Shown here piece by piece: positions 45,197 through 53,070 of a stretch of 64,000 nt of DNA (within the stretch, counting starts at the first letter, position 1; the number at the start of each line of letters is the position of its first letter). This DNA is from Alteromonas sp. BL110 (GTDB lineage: Bacteria > Pseudomonadota > Gammaproteobacteria > Enterobacterales > Alteromonadaceae). A program made the translations under genes and the position numbers. The stretch is from assembly GCF_003443615.1 (NCBI RefSeq), contig NZ_CP031967.1:3658001-3722000 (forward strand), read 5' to 3'. The notes under the pieces were generated by a model that worked only from the letters and a program-made list of their open reading frames with translations, was not told the origin of the DNA and did not search any database.

Positions 45197-45445
45197 ATGC
45201 AGGTAACGGTAAAAACATTCGCACAAACCAGAGAGATTACGGGAGAGGACAATATCGCGCTCAATGTAAGCGACAACAGCACGATTGAAGCCGTAATATC
45301 TCAGCTTAAGACGCGCAGTGACAAGTGGGCATTAGCCCTAGAAGGCAGTGTGCTCACTGCCTGCAATCAAGAACTCTGCGACCTGCAAACCGTACTCAGC
45401 AACGGCGATGAGCTGGCGCTATTTCCACCTGTGACAGGGGGCTAG
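45197..45445 (+). CDS. moaD: MoaD, molybdopterin synthase small subunit
   Basis: An 82-residue ubiquitin-like sulfur carrier. It ends in FPPVTGG, the C-terminal Gly-Gly that MoeB adenylates and that carries the thiocarboxylate into MoaE. The N-terminal strand VTVKTFAQTREITGEDNI is typical. It is two bases before moaE, so they are translated as a pair. Confidence 0.93.
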   Translation: MQVTVKTFAQTREITGEDNIALNVSDNSTIEAVISQLKTRSDKWALALEGSVLTACNQELCDLQTVLSNGDELALFPPVTGG

Positions 45446-45447
45446 TT

Positions 45448-45921
45448 ATGTTTGCGCTAGTTCAAGTTGAAGATTTCGACCAGGGCGAGCTTTACGCTAG
45501 GCTAAAACAGTCGGCAGATGAAAAAGCCCGAGGCAACACGGGTGCTATCGTTACCTTCACTGGCTTAGTGCGAGATTATAATAATTCTGGCGATATAGAT
45601 GGTATCGAATTAGAACACTATCCCGGTATGACCGAAAAGGCATTAATGCTGCTACTTGGGCAAGCTGTAGATCGTTTCGAACTTAATAGTGCTGGCGCTC
45701 TGCACAGAGTAGGGCGCATATACAATAACGAACAAATTGTATGGGTAGGTGCTGCCGCTCCCCATCGACAAGCCGCATTTGACGCGGCCAGCTATTTGAT
45801 GGACATGCTTAAGCAATCTGTTCCCCTTTGGAAGAAAGAGTTCAAGGGCGATAAATCTGAGTGGGTTGCGGCAAAAGCGTCTGACGATAAAGCGGCACTT
45901 AAGTGGATGCATAAAAAGTAA
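45448..45921 (+). CDS. moaE: MoaE, molybdopterin synthase catalytic subunit
   Basis: A 157-residue protein that uses MoaD thiocarboxylate to add the dithiolene sulfurs. It shows GAIVTFTGLVRDYN, LEHYPGMTEKAL, HRVGRI and SVPLWKKEFKGDKSEWV, where the Lys residues in WKKE are the family's active-site region. It is directly after moaD, and its stop overlaps the modA start. Confidence 0.95.
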   Translation: MFALVQVEDFDQGELYARLKQSADEKARGNTGAIVTFTGLVRDYNNSGDIDGIELEHYPGMTEKALMLLLGQAVDRFELNSAGALHRVGRIYNNEQIVWVGAAAPHRQAAFDAASYLMDMLKQSVPLWKKEFKGDKSEWVAAKASDDKAALKWMHKK

Positions 45922-47117
45922 TGTTTTTTTCTTTAGCAATGCGACTTTCAAGCTTTGTTAACTTGGCCATGCTTATTTTGGTAAGTGTTAGTGCAAGCGC
46001 AAGCCCAAGTGTAGCCCCAGGCGTTATGGCTTTTTCCAGTTCTGCAGTGCATGCAACCGGCTTTGAGCCAGTAAATGCTTTTACTAGTGAAAGTAGCGAC
46101 AGCGATGTCGGTGAGCAAAGCGGTTCAGTTGTTTTCAAGCGCGACGAAAAAATCAACGTGGCTGTTGCGGCAAACTTCGCAAAGCCACTAAAAAGTATCG
46201 CTAAGCAGTTTACCGAGCTTACCGGTATAGAGGTAGCGGTAACCGTATCTTCTAGCGGTACTTTGTATGCGCAAATTCAGCATGGTGCTAGCTTCGACGT
46301 GTTTTTATCTGCAGATCGCGCAAGGCCGCAAGCCTTGGTTGATAACAACGTAGTTCACCACGGCAATCTGGTGGACTACGCTAAAGGCAAGCTGGCGTTT
46401 GTCTATACTGGCGACTTATCAAGTGAAGCATCGCACGAGGCATCTAGCGAAAGAAATTGCAAAGAAATCGCGGGCTCATCTACGGAAGACACAGCTGCAC
46501 AACTAAACGTTCAGCTTACCGATTGCTTGTCTAAGCAGCTTGTTCAATTAATGGAAAACCCACAAAACAAGGTAGCTATCGCGAACCCTAAATTGGCGCC
46601 CTATGGTGACGCGGCTCAGCAGGCGCTGCAAAACTTGTCTCTATGGCAACAGTTTTTACCTCACCGAGTAATGGGTAAAAACGTGCTACAAACTTTGCAG
46701 TTTTATACTACCGGCAGCGTGAAAGGCGCGTTCGTTGCCTACTCATTAGCTTTAGATTTACCTTCAAATTTTGCAACTACCGGTAACACCAAGATTGCTG
46801 ATTCCACCACTGTTATCGTTCCAGTACCAGAAACCTTGTATCAACCCATTGTTCAGTCGTTGGTGGTTAACAGTAAAACAGCAGCTTCACTATTACCGAA
46901 TCTGTTCGAACCACGTCCGATCAAAAATGCGATAGCGCCAGTTAACGAGCCCGCTCACAAAGACGACGTTGAAACAACCAGGGCATTTAATTTGGCAGAC
47001 GCTAATGGTGTGTCATCACCCAGTCTGTTTGTTCAATATTTAATGTCGCAAGGGGTGCAGCATAGTTTAATCGAATGGGGTTACGAACCCACCATAGCAT
47101 CAGGCGTTGGTATCTAA
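45921..47117 (+). CDS. modA: ModA, molybdate-binding protein (long form)
   Basis: A 398-residue periplasmic molybdate-binding protein. After a signal-like segment (LAMLILVSVSASASP) comes an unusual linker of about 50 residues, then the ModA domain: INVAVAANFAKPLKSIAKQF, VTVSSSGTLYAQIQHGASFDVFLSADRARPQ, KVAIANPKLAPYGDAAQQ. ModA is usually about 250 residues. Extra length comes from the linker, insertions (SSEASHEASSERN near 170) and a C-terminal extension. It overlaps moaE (TAATG) and is followed by modB and modC. Confidence 0.9.
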   Translation: MFFSLAMRLSSFVNLAMLILVSVSASASPSVAPGVMAFSSSAVHATGFEPVNAFTSESSDSDVGEQSGSVVFKRDEKINVAVAANFAKPLKSIAKQFTELTGIEVAVTVSSSGTLYAQIQHGASFDVFLSADRARPQALVDNNVVHHGNLVDYAKGKLAFVYTGDLSSEASHEASSERNCKEIAGSSTEDTAAQLNVQLTDCLSKQLVQLMENPQNKVAIANPKLAPYGDAAQQALQNLSLWQQFLPHRVMGKNVLQTLQFYTTGSVKGAFVAYSLALDLPSNFATTGNTKIADSTTVIVPVPETLYQPIVQSLVVNSKTAASLLPNLFEPRPIKNAIAPVNEPAHKDDVETTRAFNLADANGVSSPSLFVQYLMSQGVQHSLIEWGYEPTIASGVGI

Positions 47118-47119
47118 GT

Positions 47120-47815
47120 ATGCTCACAGAATTTTTTGGAGCATCGTCACTAGAGGCCATATTACTTACCTTAAAGCTGGCCTTTATAACCAGTGGTTTG
47201 TTGCTGTTATTTGCATTGCCGCTAGCGTGGTTTTTAGCAAACTGGCAGAGCAAAGCTAAGCCTTTGGTTATGTCTGTGCTTGCATTGCCTTTAGTGTTAC
47301 CACCAACTGTGCTGGGGTTCTATCTGCTTATTGCTTTTTCGCCGCAAAGTGTATTGGGGCAGGGGTGGCAAAGCCTAACGGGGAGCAATTTAGCATTTAG
47401 CTTTGAAGGTTTGGTATTAGGCTCTGTGATTTACTCACTTCCTTTTGCCTTACAGCCCTTGTATAGCGGCTTTTCGCAATTAGATAATCGTTATCTAGAT
47501 GTGGCAAAAACACTGGGTTTTTCAGCCAGTGAAGCCTTTATCAAAATTGTGCTGCCTTTGAGCAAAGCTCCTATTGTGGTAGCGCTAGGCTTAAGCTTTG
47601 CCCATACCATAGGCGAGTTTGGCGTAGTATTAATGATAGGTGGCAATATTCCAGGAGAAACTCAAGTGCTGTCTATTGCGCTATATGAACAGGTAGAAGC
47701 GCTCGAATATGACAACGCACACAACCTTGCACTGGCCCTACTGATATTCTCATTCGTGATGCTCGCGGCGCTCTACCGTTTTAACGGTCTCACCTCTAGC
47801 GATGAGGCGCGTTAA
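47120..47815 (+). CDS. modB: ModB, molybdate ABC transporter permease
   Basis: A 231-residue inner-membrane permease with about five hydrophobic segments and the EAA-type loop FSASEAFIKIVLPLSK, then FAHTIGEFGVVLMIGGNIPG, a strongly conserved ModB segment. The ATG at 47120 is three bases after modA and gives the usual length; the upstream frame would run into modA. It overlaps modC by 14 bases. Together with ModA and ModC it forms the molybdate importer that supplies the Moco genes. Confidence 0.92.
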   Translation: MLTEFFGASSLEAILLTLKLAFITSGLLLLFALPLAWFLANWQSKAKPLVMSVLALPLVLPPTVLGFYLLIAFSPQSVLGQGWQSLTGSNLAFSFEGLVLGSVIYSLPFALQPLYSGFSQLDNRYLDVAKTLGFSASEAFIKIVLPLSKAPIVVALGLSFAHTIGEFGVVLMIGGNIPGETQVLSIALYEQVEALEYDNAHNLALALLIFSFVMLAALYRFNGLTSSDEAR

Positions 47816-49028
47816 CGTGCAAATATCAGCGCTACTACCTAATCGCATTGACGCTAAAATTTCACTTCAGCCCCATAGCCGATTTATTGGGGTTACAGGT
47901 CCGTCTGGTGCGGGGAAAAGCAGCTTGTTTCGCGCCCTAGCTGGTGTAGAGAAAAGCGCAAAAGTGCAAACGCCGTGGGCTGATAAAAAAGTCGGTATCG
48001 TGTTTCAGCAGCCTATGCTATTTCCCCACACCGATGTGCGTGGCAACTTGGCCTTAGCACAGCGCCACGCAAGCTCGAATGCTCTGTCTATTGAGGAGAG
48101 TTTGCGCGGATGTTGCAGCGAGCATTTGATCGACAAACCGGTTCAAGCACTTTCGGGTGGAGAAGCTCAGCGGATAGCGATCGCAAGAGCCTTGGTAAAC
48201 GGCCCTAATGTGTTATTGCTAGATGAATCGTTAAGCGCGATTGATATCTTCACTCGCCGCAAAATTTATCAATTTTTAAATAACCTATGTGTGACAGGGC
48301 AGCTTACCTGCTTTGTTATTTCTCACGATTTAGACGACCTTGCCTTATTTAGTGACGAACTAATTTATATTGATAAAGGCCATGTCGAGCTTTGTGGAAA
48401 AACGCGCGATGTTTTGGCTACAGCCTATGAGAAAGACGGGCTTGCGACGCCTTCTAGCGTGCTTGAAGGGGTTAAACTTGTATTACCAAGGAAAGCTCTC
48501 GATAGCAATCAGTCGCAAAATGCCGCTATTGGCTCTAAAAACGGTAGCGATGCGCAACAAAGTCAAAATATTCCGCCCTTACAGGGTAACGAGCAGTGTC
48601 AGACGGAAAACGGAATTGAGCGTGTTGAGGTAGCGAGGCAAGAGATATACGTTACTACAGAATCTTTGTCTTATTTGCCTCAGCAAAGCGATGGGCAGAC
48701 TCCGGTTCGGTTTGCGGTTAAATCCTGTGATGTAAGTATCGATACCAACTTCACTGAATTTGGTACTGCCAGTACAAGTAGTATTTTAAATGCGTTGCCG
48801 TGCGTTATATCTAGTATCGAGTATGTATCGTTTCCACTTACCTCTTCAGAAGGCGCTGCAAATATCACTCAAACTGAGCGAGATACTACAAAAAGCGCCA
48901 AAGTATTGCTAACACTCAATGTACTCGATAGCACCCAGAACCTCTACGCCAGCATCAGCTATATTTCCCTTAAGCGTCTTAAACTTGTAAAGGGTATGCA
49001 AGTAATTGCGCGTTTCAAATTGCCATAA
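47802..49028 (+). CDS. modC: ModC, molybdate ABC transporter ATP-binding protein
   Basis: A 408-residue ATPase. The N-terminal ABC domain has Walker A GPSGAGKSS, a Q-loop (VFQQP), signature LSGGEAQR, Walker B VLLLDES and the H-loop ISHD. After residue about 225 comes a low-complexity, Gln/Asn/Ser-rich linker (about 230-290), then a mop/TOBE-like regulatory part (RFAVKSCDVSI, ASISYISLKRL) that would bind molybdate. ModC is normally about 350 residues; the linker accounts for the extra length. Confidence 0.92.
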   Translation: MRRVNVQISALLPNRIDAKISLQPHSRFIGVTGPSGAGKSSLFRALAGVEKSAKVQTPWADKKVGIVFQQPMLFPHTDVRGNLALAQRHASSNALSIEESLRGCCSEHLIDKPVQALSGGEAQRIAIARALVNGPNVLLLDESLSAIDIFTRRKIYQFLNNLCVTGQLTCFVISHDLDDLALFSDELIYIDKGHVELCGKTRDVLATAYEKDGLATPSSVLEGVKLVLPRKALDSNQSQNAAIGSKNGSDAQQSQNIPPLQGNEQCQTENGIERVEVARQEIYVTTESLSYLPQQSDGQTPVRFAVKSCDVSIDTNFTEFGTASTSSILNALPCVISSIEYVSFPLTSSEGAANITQTERDTTKSAKVLLTLNVLDSTQNLYASISYISLKRLKLVKGMQVIARFKLP

Positions 49029-49030
49029 TT

Positions 49031-50407
49031 TTAGATGGCCTTGGAGTAGCTACTCAGTGTTTCGCTGTTATTCAAGTAGGCGTCGAATCGCGCACAGATT
49101 GCACGTATATAAATTCGCGCCGATTCTGGCACTCGAATATACTTGGATGTAATCTCAATAAGCCCATCTTGATTCATCTCTGCAAGATTATCTAAAGCTG
49201 AAGCAAAGTACTCATCGAATTTGATATGGTGTTTGCTAGCAATTGCTTGTTTATCCACCACTAGATTGCACATCAGGCTAGCAATCACATCTTTGCGTAT
49301 AAGATCGTCTACCGTGAGTGAAAGCCCAACCTTTGAGCAGGGTAGGTGATAGTCTAAGCGGCTATAGTATTCCTTTAGATCTTTAGCATTCTGCGCAAAT
49401 GCATTACCTACAGTGCTAATGGCTGATACGCCGAACCCTACAAGATCAGCGTCGCCACGTAAGGTATACCCTTGAAAGTTTCGGTGAAGTACACCTTTAT
49501 TTTTGGCAATGGCTAATGAATCTTTGCTTAGGGCAAAGTGATCAAAGCCAATCATTTCATAACCGATGCTCGTAAAGCTTTTAACGGCAAGGTCGTATAA
49601 CGACGCTTTTTGTTCACTGCTTGGCAGTGTTTCTTCCGCAAATTTGCGCTGCGCGGCAAATCGTTCGGGCAGGTGGGCGTAGCTAAAAAGCGAGATGCGG
49701 TCTGGCATCATGGCTTTCGTGGCGGCAATAGTTGAAGAAAATGTGTCTAGTGATTGGTTTGGTAAACCGTATATTAAATCCAAATTAACTGAGTCAAAAC
49801 CCAGCGAGCGTGCTTCAAACACTAAGTCGGCAATGTGCGATGTACTTTGCACGCGATTAATCGTTTTCTGTACATTGTAGTCGGTGTCTTGCAAGCCAAA
49901 GCTGATGCGCGTGTAACCTAAACATTTTAAATTTTGAAGATAGCGTTTATCTATATTTCTGGGATCTAACTCAATAGATAGCTCAGCCCCTGCCTCAAAC
50001 GTGAAATGTTTCTTAAGCAGATACATTAAATAGGTATGTTGAGTCTTGCTTAGAAAACTCGGGGAGCCGCCACCTAAATGGAGGGAAACCACGCGCCTAC
50101 CTTCTGTCAAATAACGTTTAGACAAAATTTCTTTTTCTAGATAGTCTAAATATTCGTCCGCTTTTTCGTTATGACGCGTCACCATTTTGTTGCAGCCACA
50201 GTAGTAACATAGCGTCTTGCAAAACGGGATATGCACGTACAAGCTTACATCAGGTGCTTTAGAATTAGCTAATGCTTGTGGTAATGGGTCAATTTGCAAT
50301 TGTTCAAACTCAAGTGCAGTGGGATAAGACGTATAACGAGGAGCATTAAGCGCATATTTGGTAATAGTCGATACGGCTTTTTGTTGTAAAGTGGTAGTGT
50401 TATTCAT
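49031..50407 (-). CDS. hemN: HemN, oxygen-independent coproporphyrinogen III oxidase
   Basis: A 458-residue radical-SAM enzyme for heme synthesis without oxygen. The FeS motif CxxxCxxC is C63, C67 and C70 (PFCKTLCYYCGC), with GGGSPSFL and SIELDPRN nearby. It fits true HemN by size and the NAPRYTSYPTALEF start, which occurs in HemN and not in HemW. It converges on modC and is divergent from the GDSL hydrolase gene. Regulation by an FNR-type protein would be expected, but no clear site is seen. Confidence 0.93.
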   Translation of the reverse strand: MNNTTTLQQKAVSTITKYALNAPRYTSYPTALEFEQLQIDPLPQALANSKAPDVSLYVHIPFCKTLCYYCGCNKMVTRHNEKADEYLDYLEKEILSKRYLTEGRRVVSLHLGGGSPSFLSKTQHTYLMYLLKKHFTFEAGAELSIELDPRNIDKRYLQNLKCLGYTRISFGLQDTDYNVQKTINRVQSTSHIADLVFEARSLGFDSVNLDLIYGLPNQSLDTFSSTIAATKAMMPDRISLFSYAHLPERFAAQRKFAEETLPSSEQKASLYDLAVKSFTSIGYEMIGFDHFALSKDSLAIAKNKGVLHRNFQGYTLRGDADLVGFGVSAISTVGNAFAQNAKDLKEYYSRLDYHLPCSKVGLSLTVDDLIRKDVIASLMCNLVVDKQAIASKHHIKFDEYFASALDNLAEMNQDGLIEITSKYIRVPESARIYIRAICARFDAYLNNSETLSSYSKAI

Positions 50408-50466
50408 AGGTTTGCACTTGTCTTTAGATGTATAGGCGCGAATTCAGCGTTATGGTTTAAGCTTAT

Positions 50467-51276
50467 GTGATTGCTAAGGTATATGATTTGATCTACTTCA
50501 AGGTTTTGGCGTTAAACCTAGCTATTGTCTTACTTTTCCCTGTTGTTTTGATGCAAGCACTGTGGGTGCGCAAAAAGACTGCTGTGCTGCCAGAACCCGA
50601 AGGAGAGCGTGTACTAACTTCAGTGCAAGGTTCGTCGTTACCACCCACTAATTTACTGGTGGTGGGTGATTCTGCAGCGGCTGGGGTAGGCGCTTTAACG
50701 CAAGAAAGCGCGCTAACCGGTTTATTGTATGCAAGCCTTAGCCAAATCGGCCCAGCCCGTGTGTCGCTACATGCCAAAACAGGGTTTAAAAGTGAAGATG
50801 TGCTTAGTCTTCTGCGAGATCTCCCCTCCGAAAACTTCTCGTCTGCGCTTATTTCTATAGGTGTTAACGATGTCACTAAATTTGTGTCACTAAAGCGGTG
50901 GCAGCAAAATATTGATGCCATCAGTGCGCTATTAATAGATAAATTTGGCTGTGAAAGAATAGTGTTTACAGCACTTCCACCAATCCACTGCTTTCCTGCG
51001 CTTCCGCAGCCATTACGGGCATTGTTAGGCTGGCGAGCATTACTTTTAAACCAAGCTCTGGTTAAATCCGTAACAGCATGTTCTAACGCAGAAATACTCT
51101 ATGTCACCGCGCTTAACGTAAGGGGGACTGTTGTCGACATACAGCAAAGTGGCTTAATGGCTGAAGATGGCTTTCATCCGTCTTCTAAAGGTTATGAGAT
51201 GTGGGCGCGTTTAGCTTTAGACAGACTCACGCCCATTCATCAGGCCGATATAAACGGTTCAGAAAAGACGTTGTAA
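50467..51276 (+). CDS. SGNH/GDSL-type hydrolase
   Basis: A 269-residue esterase-like protein with an N-terminal hydrophobic anchor or signal (KVLALNLAIVLLFPVVLMQAL). It has the GDS block (LLVVGDSAAAGVGAL), ISIGVNDVTK (block III Gly-Asn) and DGFHPSSKGYEMWA, with the catalytic Asp and His. Start is GTG at 50467 without a clear ribosome site; a TTG at 50488 preceded by AAGG is the alternative. The substrate, lipid or acetylated glycan, is unknown. Confidence 0.85.
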   Translation: MIAKVYDLIYFKVLALNLAIVLLFPVVLMQALWVRKKTAVLPEPEGERVLTSVQGSSLPPTNLLVVGDSAAAGVGALTQESALTGLLYASLSQIGPARVSLHAKTGFKSEDVLSLLRDLPSENFSSALISIGVNDVTKFVSLKRWQQNIDAISALLIDKFGCERIVFTALPPIHCFPALPQPLRALLGWRALLLNQALVKSVTACSNAEILYVTALNVRGTVVDIQQSGLMAEDGFHPSSKGYEMWARLALDRLTPIHQADINGSEKTL

Positions 51277-51382
51277 AACCAACGGGCGACAAAGAAATAA
51301 TCACTAAATGGGGTTGAAGTTTCTTTTTGTAACCTTATCTAAGCCCTTATAAATTCACGACTTCAATAAAGCGAGTCCTATT

Positions 51383-52051
51383 ATGGCAGCAAGTGAGCAA
51401 GGTGCACAGGGTGTACAGAAAGTAACGGTTAATATGGTATCTGATGTGGTATGCCCATGGTGTATTGTGGGGTATCAGCGGTTGCAAGAAGCGATAAAAA
51501 CTCTTGATAATATTGAAGTAGATATCAAATTCCATCCTTTTGAGTTAAACCCTAATATGCCGGCAGAAGGACAAAACCTTCGTGAGCACATTATGGAAAA
51601 ATACGGCATTAGCGAGCAGCAAAGTGTGGAGAACCGAGAGCGACTTGTACAAGCAGGTGAAGAGTTGGGTTTTGCATTCAATTTTACTGACGACTCCCGT
51701 ATGCAGAATACGTTCAAAGCCCATCAGCTTATTCACTTTGCTTCACAAAACGACCTTGAAGAAGAAATGAAGCTCAGCTTGTTTAACGCCTACTTCACTG
51801 ATGGTAAAGACGTGAACGATCTTGGTGTTCTAGTAGAGTTGGCAGAGTCTGTAGGCCTTGATAAAACCGAAGCTGAAGCAGTAATTAAAAGTGAAAAATA
51901 CGCGCAAGTAGTGCGGGAAGAAGAGACCCTTTGGATGCAGCGCGGAATTCAAAGTGTACCTACATTTGTGATTGGCAATCAGGGCGTAGCAGGTGCGCAA
52001 GAGCCTGCAACATTGGCTGCATTTATTTCCCAAGCAGCATCGCAGCAATAA
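51383..52051 (+). CDS. DsbA-family oxidoreductase, FrnE-like
   Basis: A 222-residue cytosolic protein without a signal peptide. The thioredoxin-type active site CPWC is C24-P25-W26-C27 in SDVVCPWCIVG. The helical insertion and the later GIQSVPTFVIGNQGVAGAQ (cis-Pro loop) are typical of FrnE/2-hydroxychromene isomerase-like DsbA proteins. It precedes the XdhC-like gene by 26 bases on the same strand, so both may be co-expressed. Confidence 0.88.
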   Translation: MAASEQGAQGVQKVTVNMVSDVVCPWCIVGYQRLQEAIKTLDNIEVDIKFHPFELNPNMPAEGQNLREHIMEKYGISEQQSVENRERLVQAGEELGFAFNFTDDSRMQNTFKAHQLIHFASQNDLEEEMKLSLFNAYFTDGKDVNDLGVLVELAESVGLDKTEAEAVIKSEKYAQVVREEETLWMQRGIQSVPTFVIGNQGVAGAQEPATLAAFISQAASQQ

Positions 52052-52077
52052 GCAGGTTAGACAGGTTTAAGGTAAGT

Positions 52078-53070
52078 ATGAGTAATCACGTTAACCAATT
52101 GCTAGCGCAGTGGCTTCCACTTAAGAACAAGCACAAATGGGTGTTAGGGTTTATTTTTAAAACAGAAGGCTCATGCTATCGCAAAGCCGGCGCCATGATG
52201 CTGTTTAGTGACGCCGGGCACCAACTTGGCATTTTAAGCGGCGGCTGCTTGGAAAGTGACATCGTTAAAAAAGCCCAGCGCGTAATGACTGACGGCGTTA
52301 GCCGTACTGCGGTTTATGACGATGAAGATGAAGAAGATATTGCTTTCAAGCTAGGTGTTGGATGCGGCGGTGTAGTGCATTTGGCACTCGTGCCAGTCAA
52401 TGAAAGCAATCAGTACTTATCACTGGATGTGGTCAGCGAAGTCTTATCAAAAGGGAAGGCGTGTGATTGGCGCTGCGCTGTAGACGGTACATTGGGTGAA
52501 TGCACGGAATTAGAAGACCATACAGCTAAACCTAGAAAGGCTATATTAGAGACAATTGACGGCAGGCGTACACTGTCGGTTTTGATGTTGCCGCCTATTC
52601 ACCTTCTTGTTGTTGGCGGAGGGTACGACGCTACCTTTATGACCAAGCTTGCTAGTTTGCAAGGCTATTTGGTAAGCCTTTGGGACCCAAGGCCAGCACA
52701 AGCAAGACTTGAACACTTTCCCGAAGTGAATTACTTAATTGAAGACCCGTCTACGGAAGGCTTACGTCTTCACATGGGCGAACATAATATTCAAGCGGCG
52801 GTGCTTATGTCCCATCACCGCGAAATTGACGCAAAAGCGCTGCAGGTACTAAGCAAACAGTCATTAACCTATACAGCAATGCTTGGTCCTCTGCACCGTA
52901 AGCAGGAAATAATGGATCTAGCTGGGCTTGGCGATACCAACTTTACCCAGTATTTCGCAAGCCCCGCTGGCTTTGACATCGGTGGTGAACTACCAGAGCA
53001 CATAGCACTTTCTGTTATTGCACAGTGCCATGCGGTGTTTCATACTAAACCTGCGCATTTGAACCGTTAG
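52078..53070 (+). CDS. XdhC/CoxI-family molybdoenzyme maturation protein
   Basis: A 330-residue protein that resembles XdhC, which binds Moco and inserts it into xanthine dehydrogenase-type enzymes. It shows GSCYRKAGAMMLFSDAG and GILSGGCLESDI in the N-terminal XdhC domain, and a Rossmann-like LLVVGGGYDATFMTKLA. The ATG at 52078 with AAGG upstream is preferred to the longer frame. It lies about 3 kb past modC on the same strand, beyond hemN and two other genes, which fits a Mo-related set although the client enzyme is not in the window. Confidence 0.85.
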   Translation: MSNHVNQLLAQWLPLKNKHKWVLGFIFKTEGSCYRKAGAMMLFSDAGHQLGILSGGCLESDIVKKAQRVMTDGVSRTAVYDDEDEEDIAFKLGVGCGGVVHLALVPVNESNQYLSLDVVSEVLSKGKACDWRCAVDGTLGECTELEDHTAKPRKAILETIDGRRTLSVLMLPPIHLLVVGGGYDATFMTKLASLQGYLVSLWDPRPAQARLEHFPEVNYLIEDPSTEGLRLHMGEHNIQAAVLMSHHREIDAKALQVLSKQSLTYTAMLGPLHRKQEIMDLAGLGDTNFTQYFASPAGFDIGGELPEHIALSVIAQCHAVFHTKPAHLNR

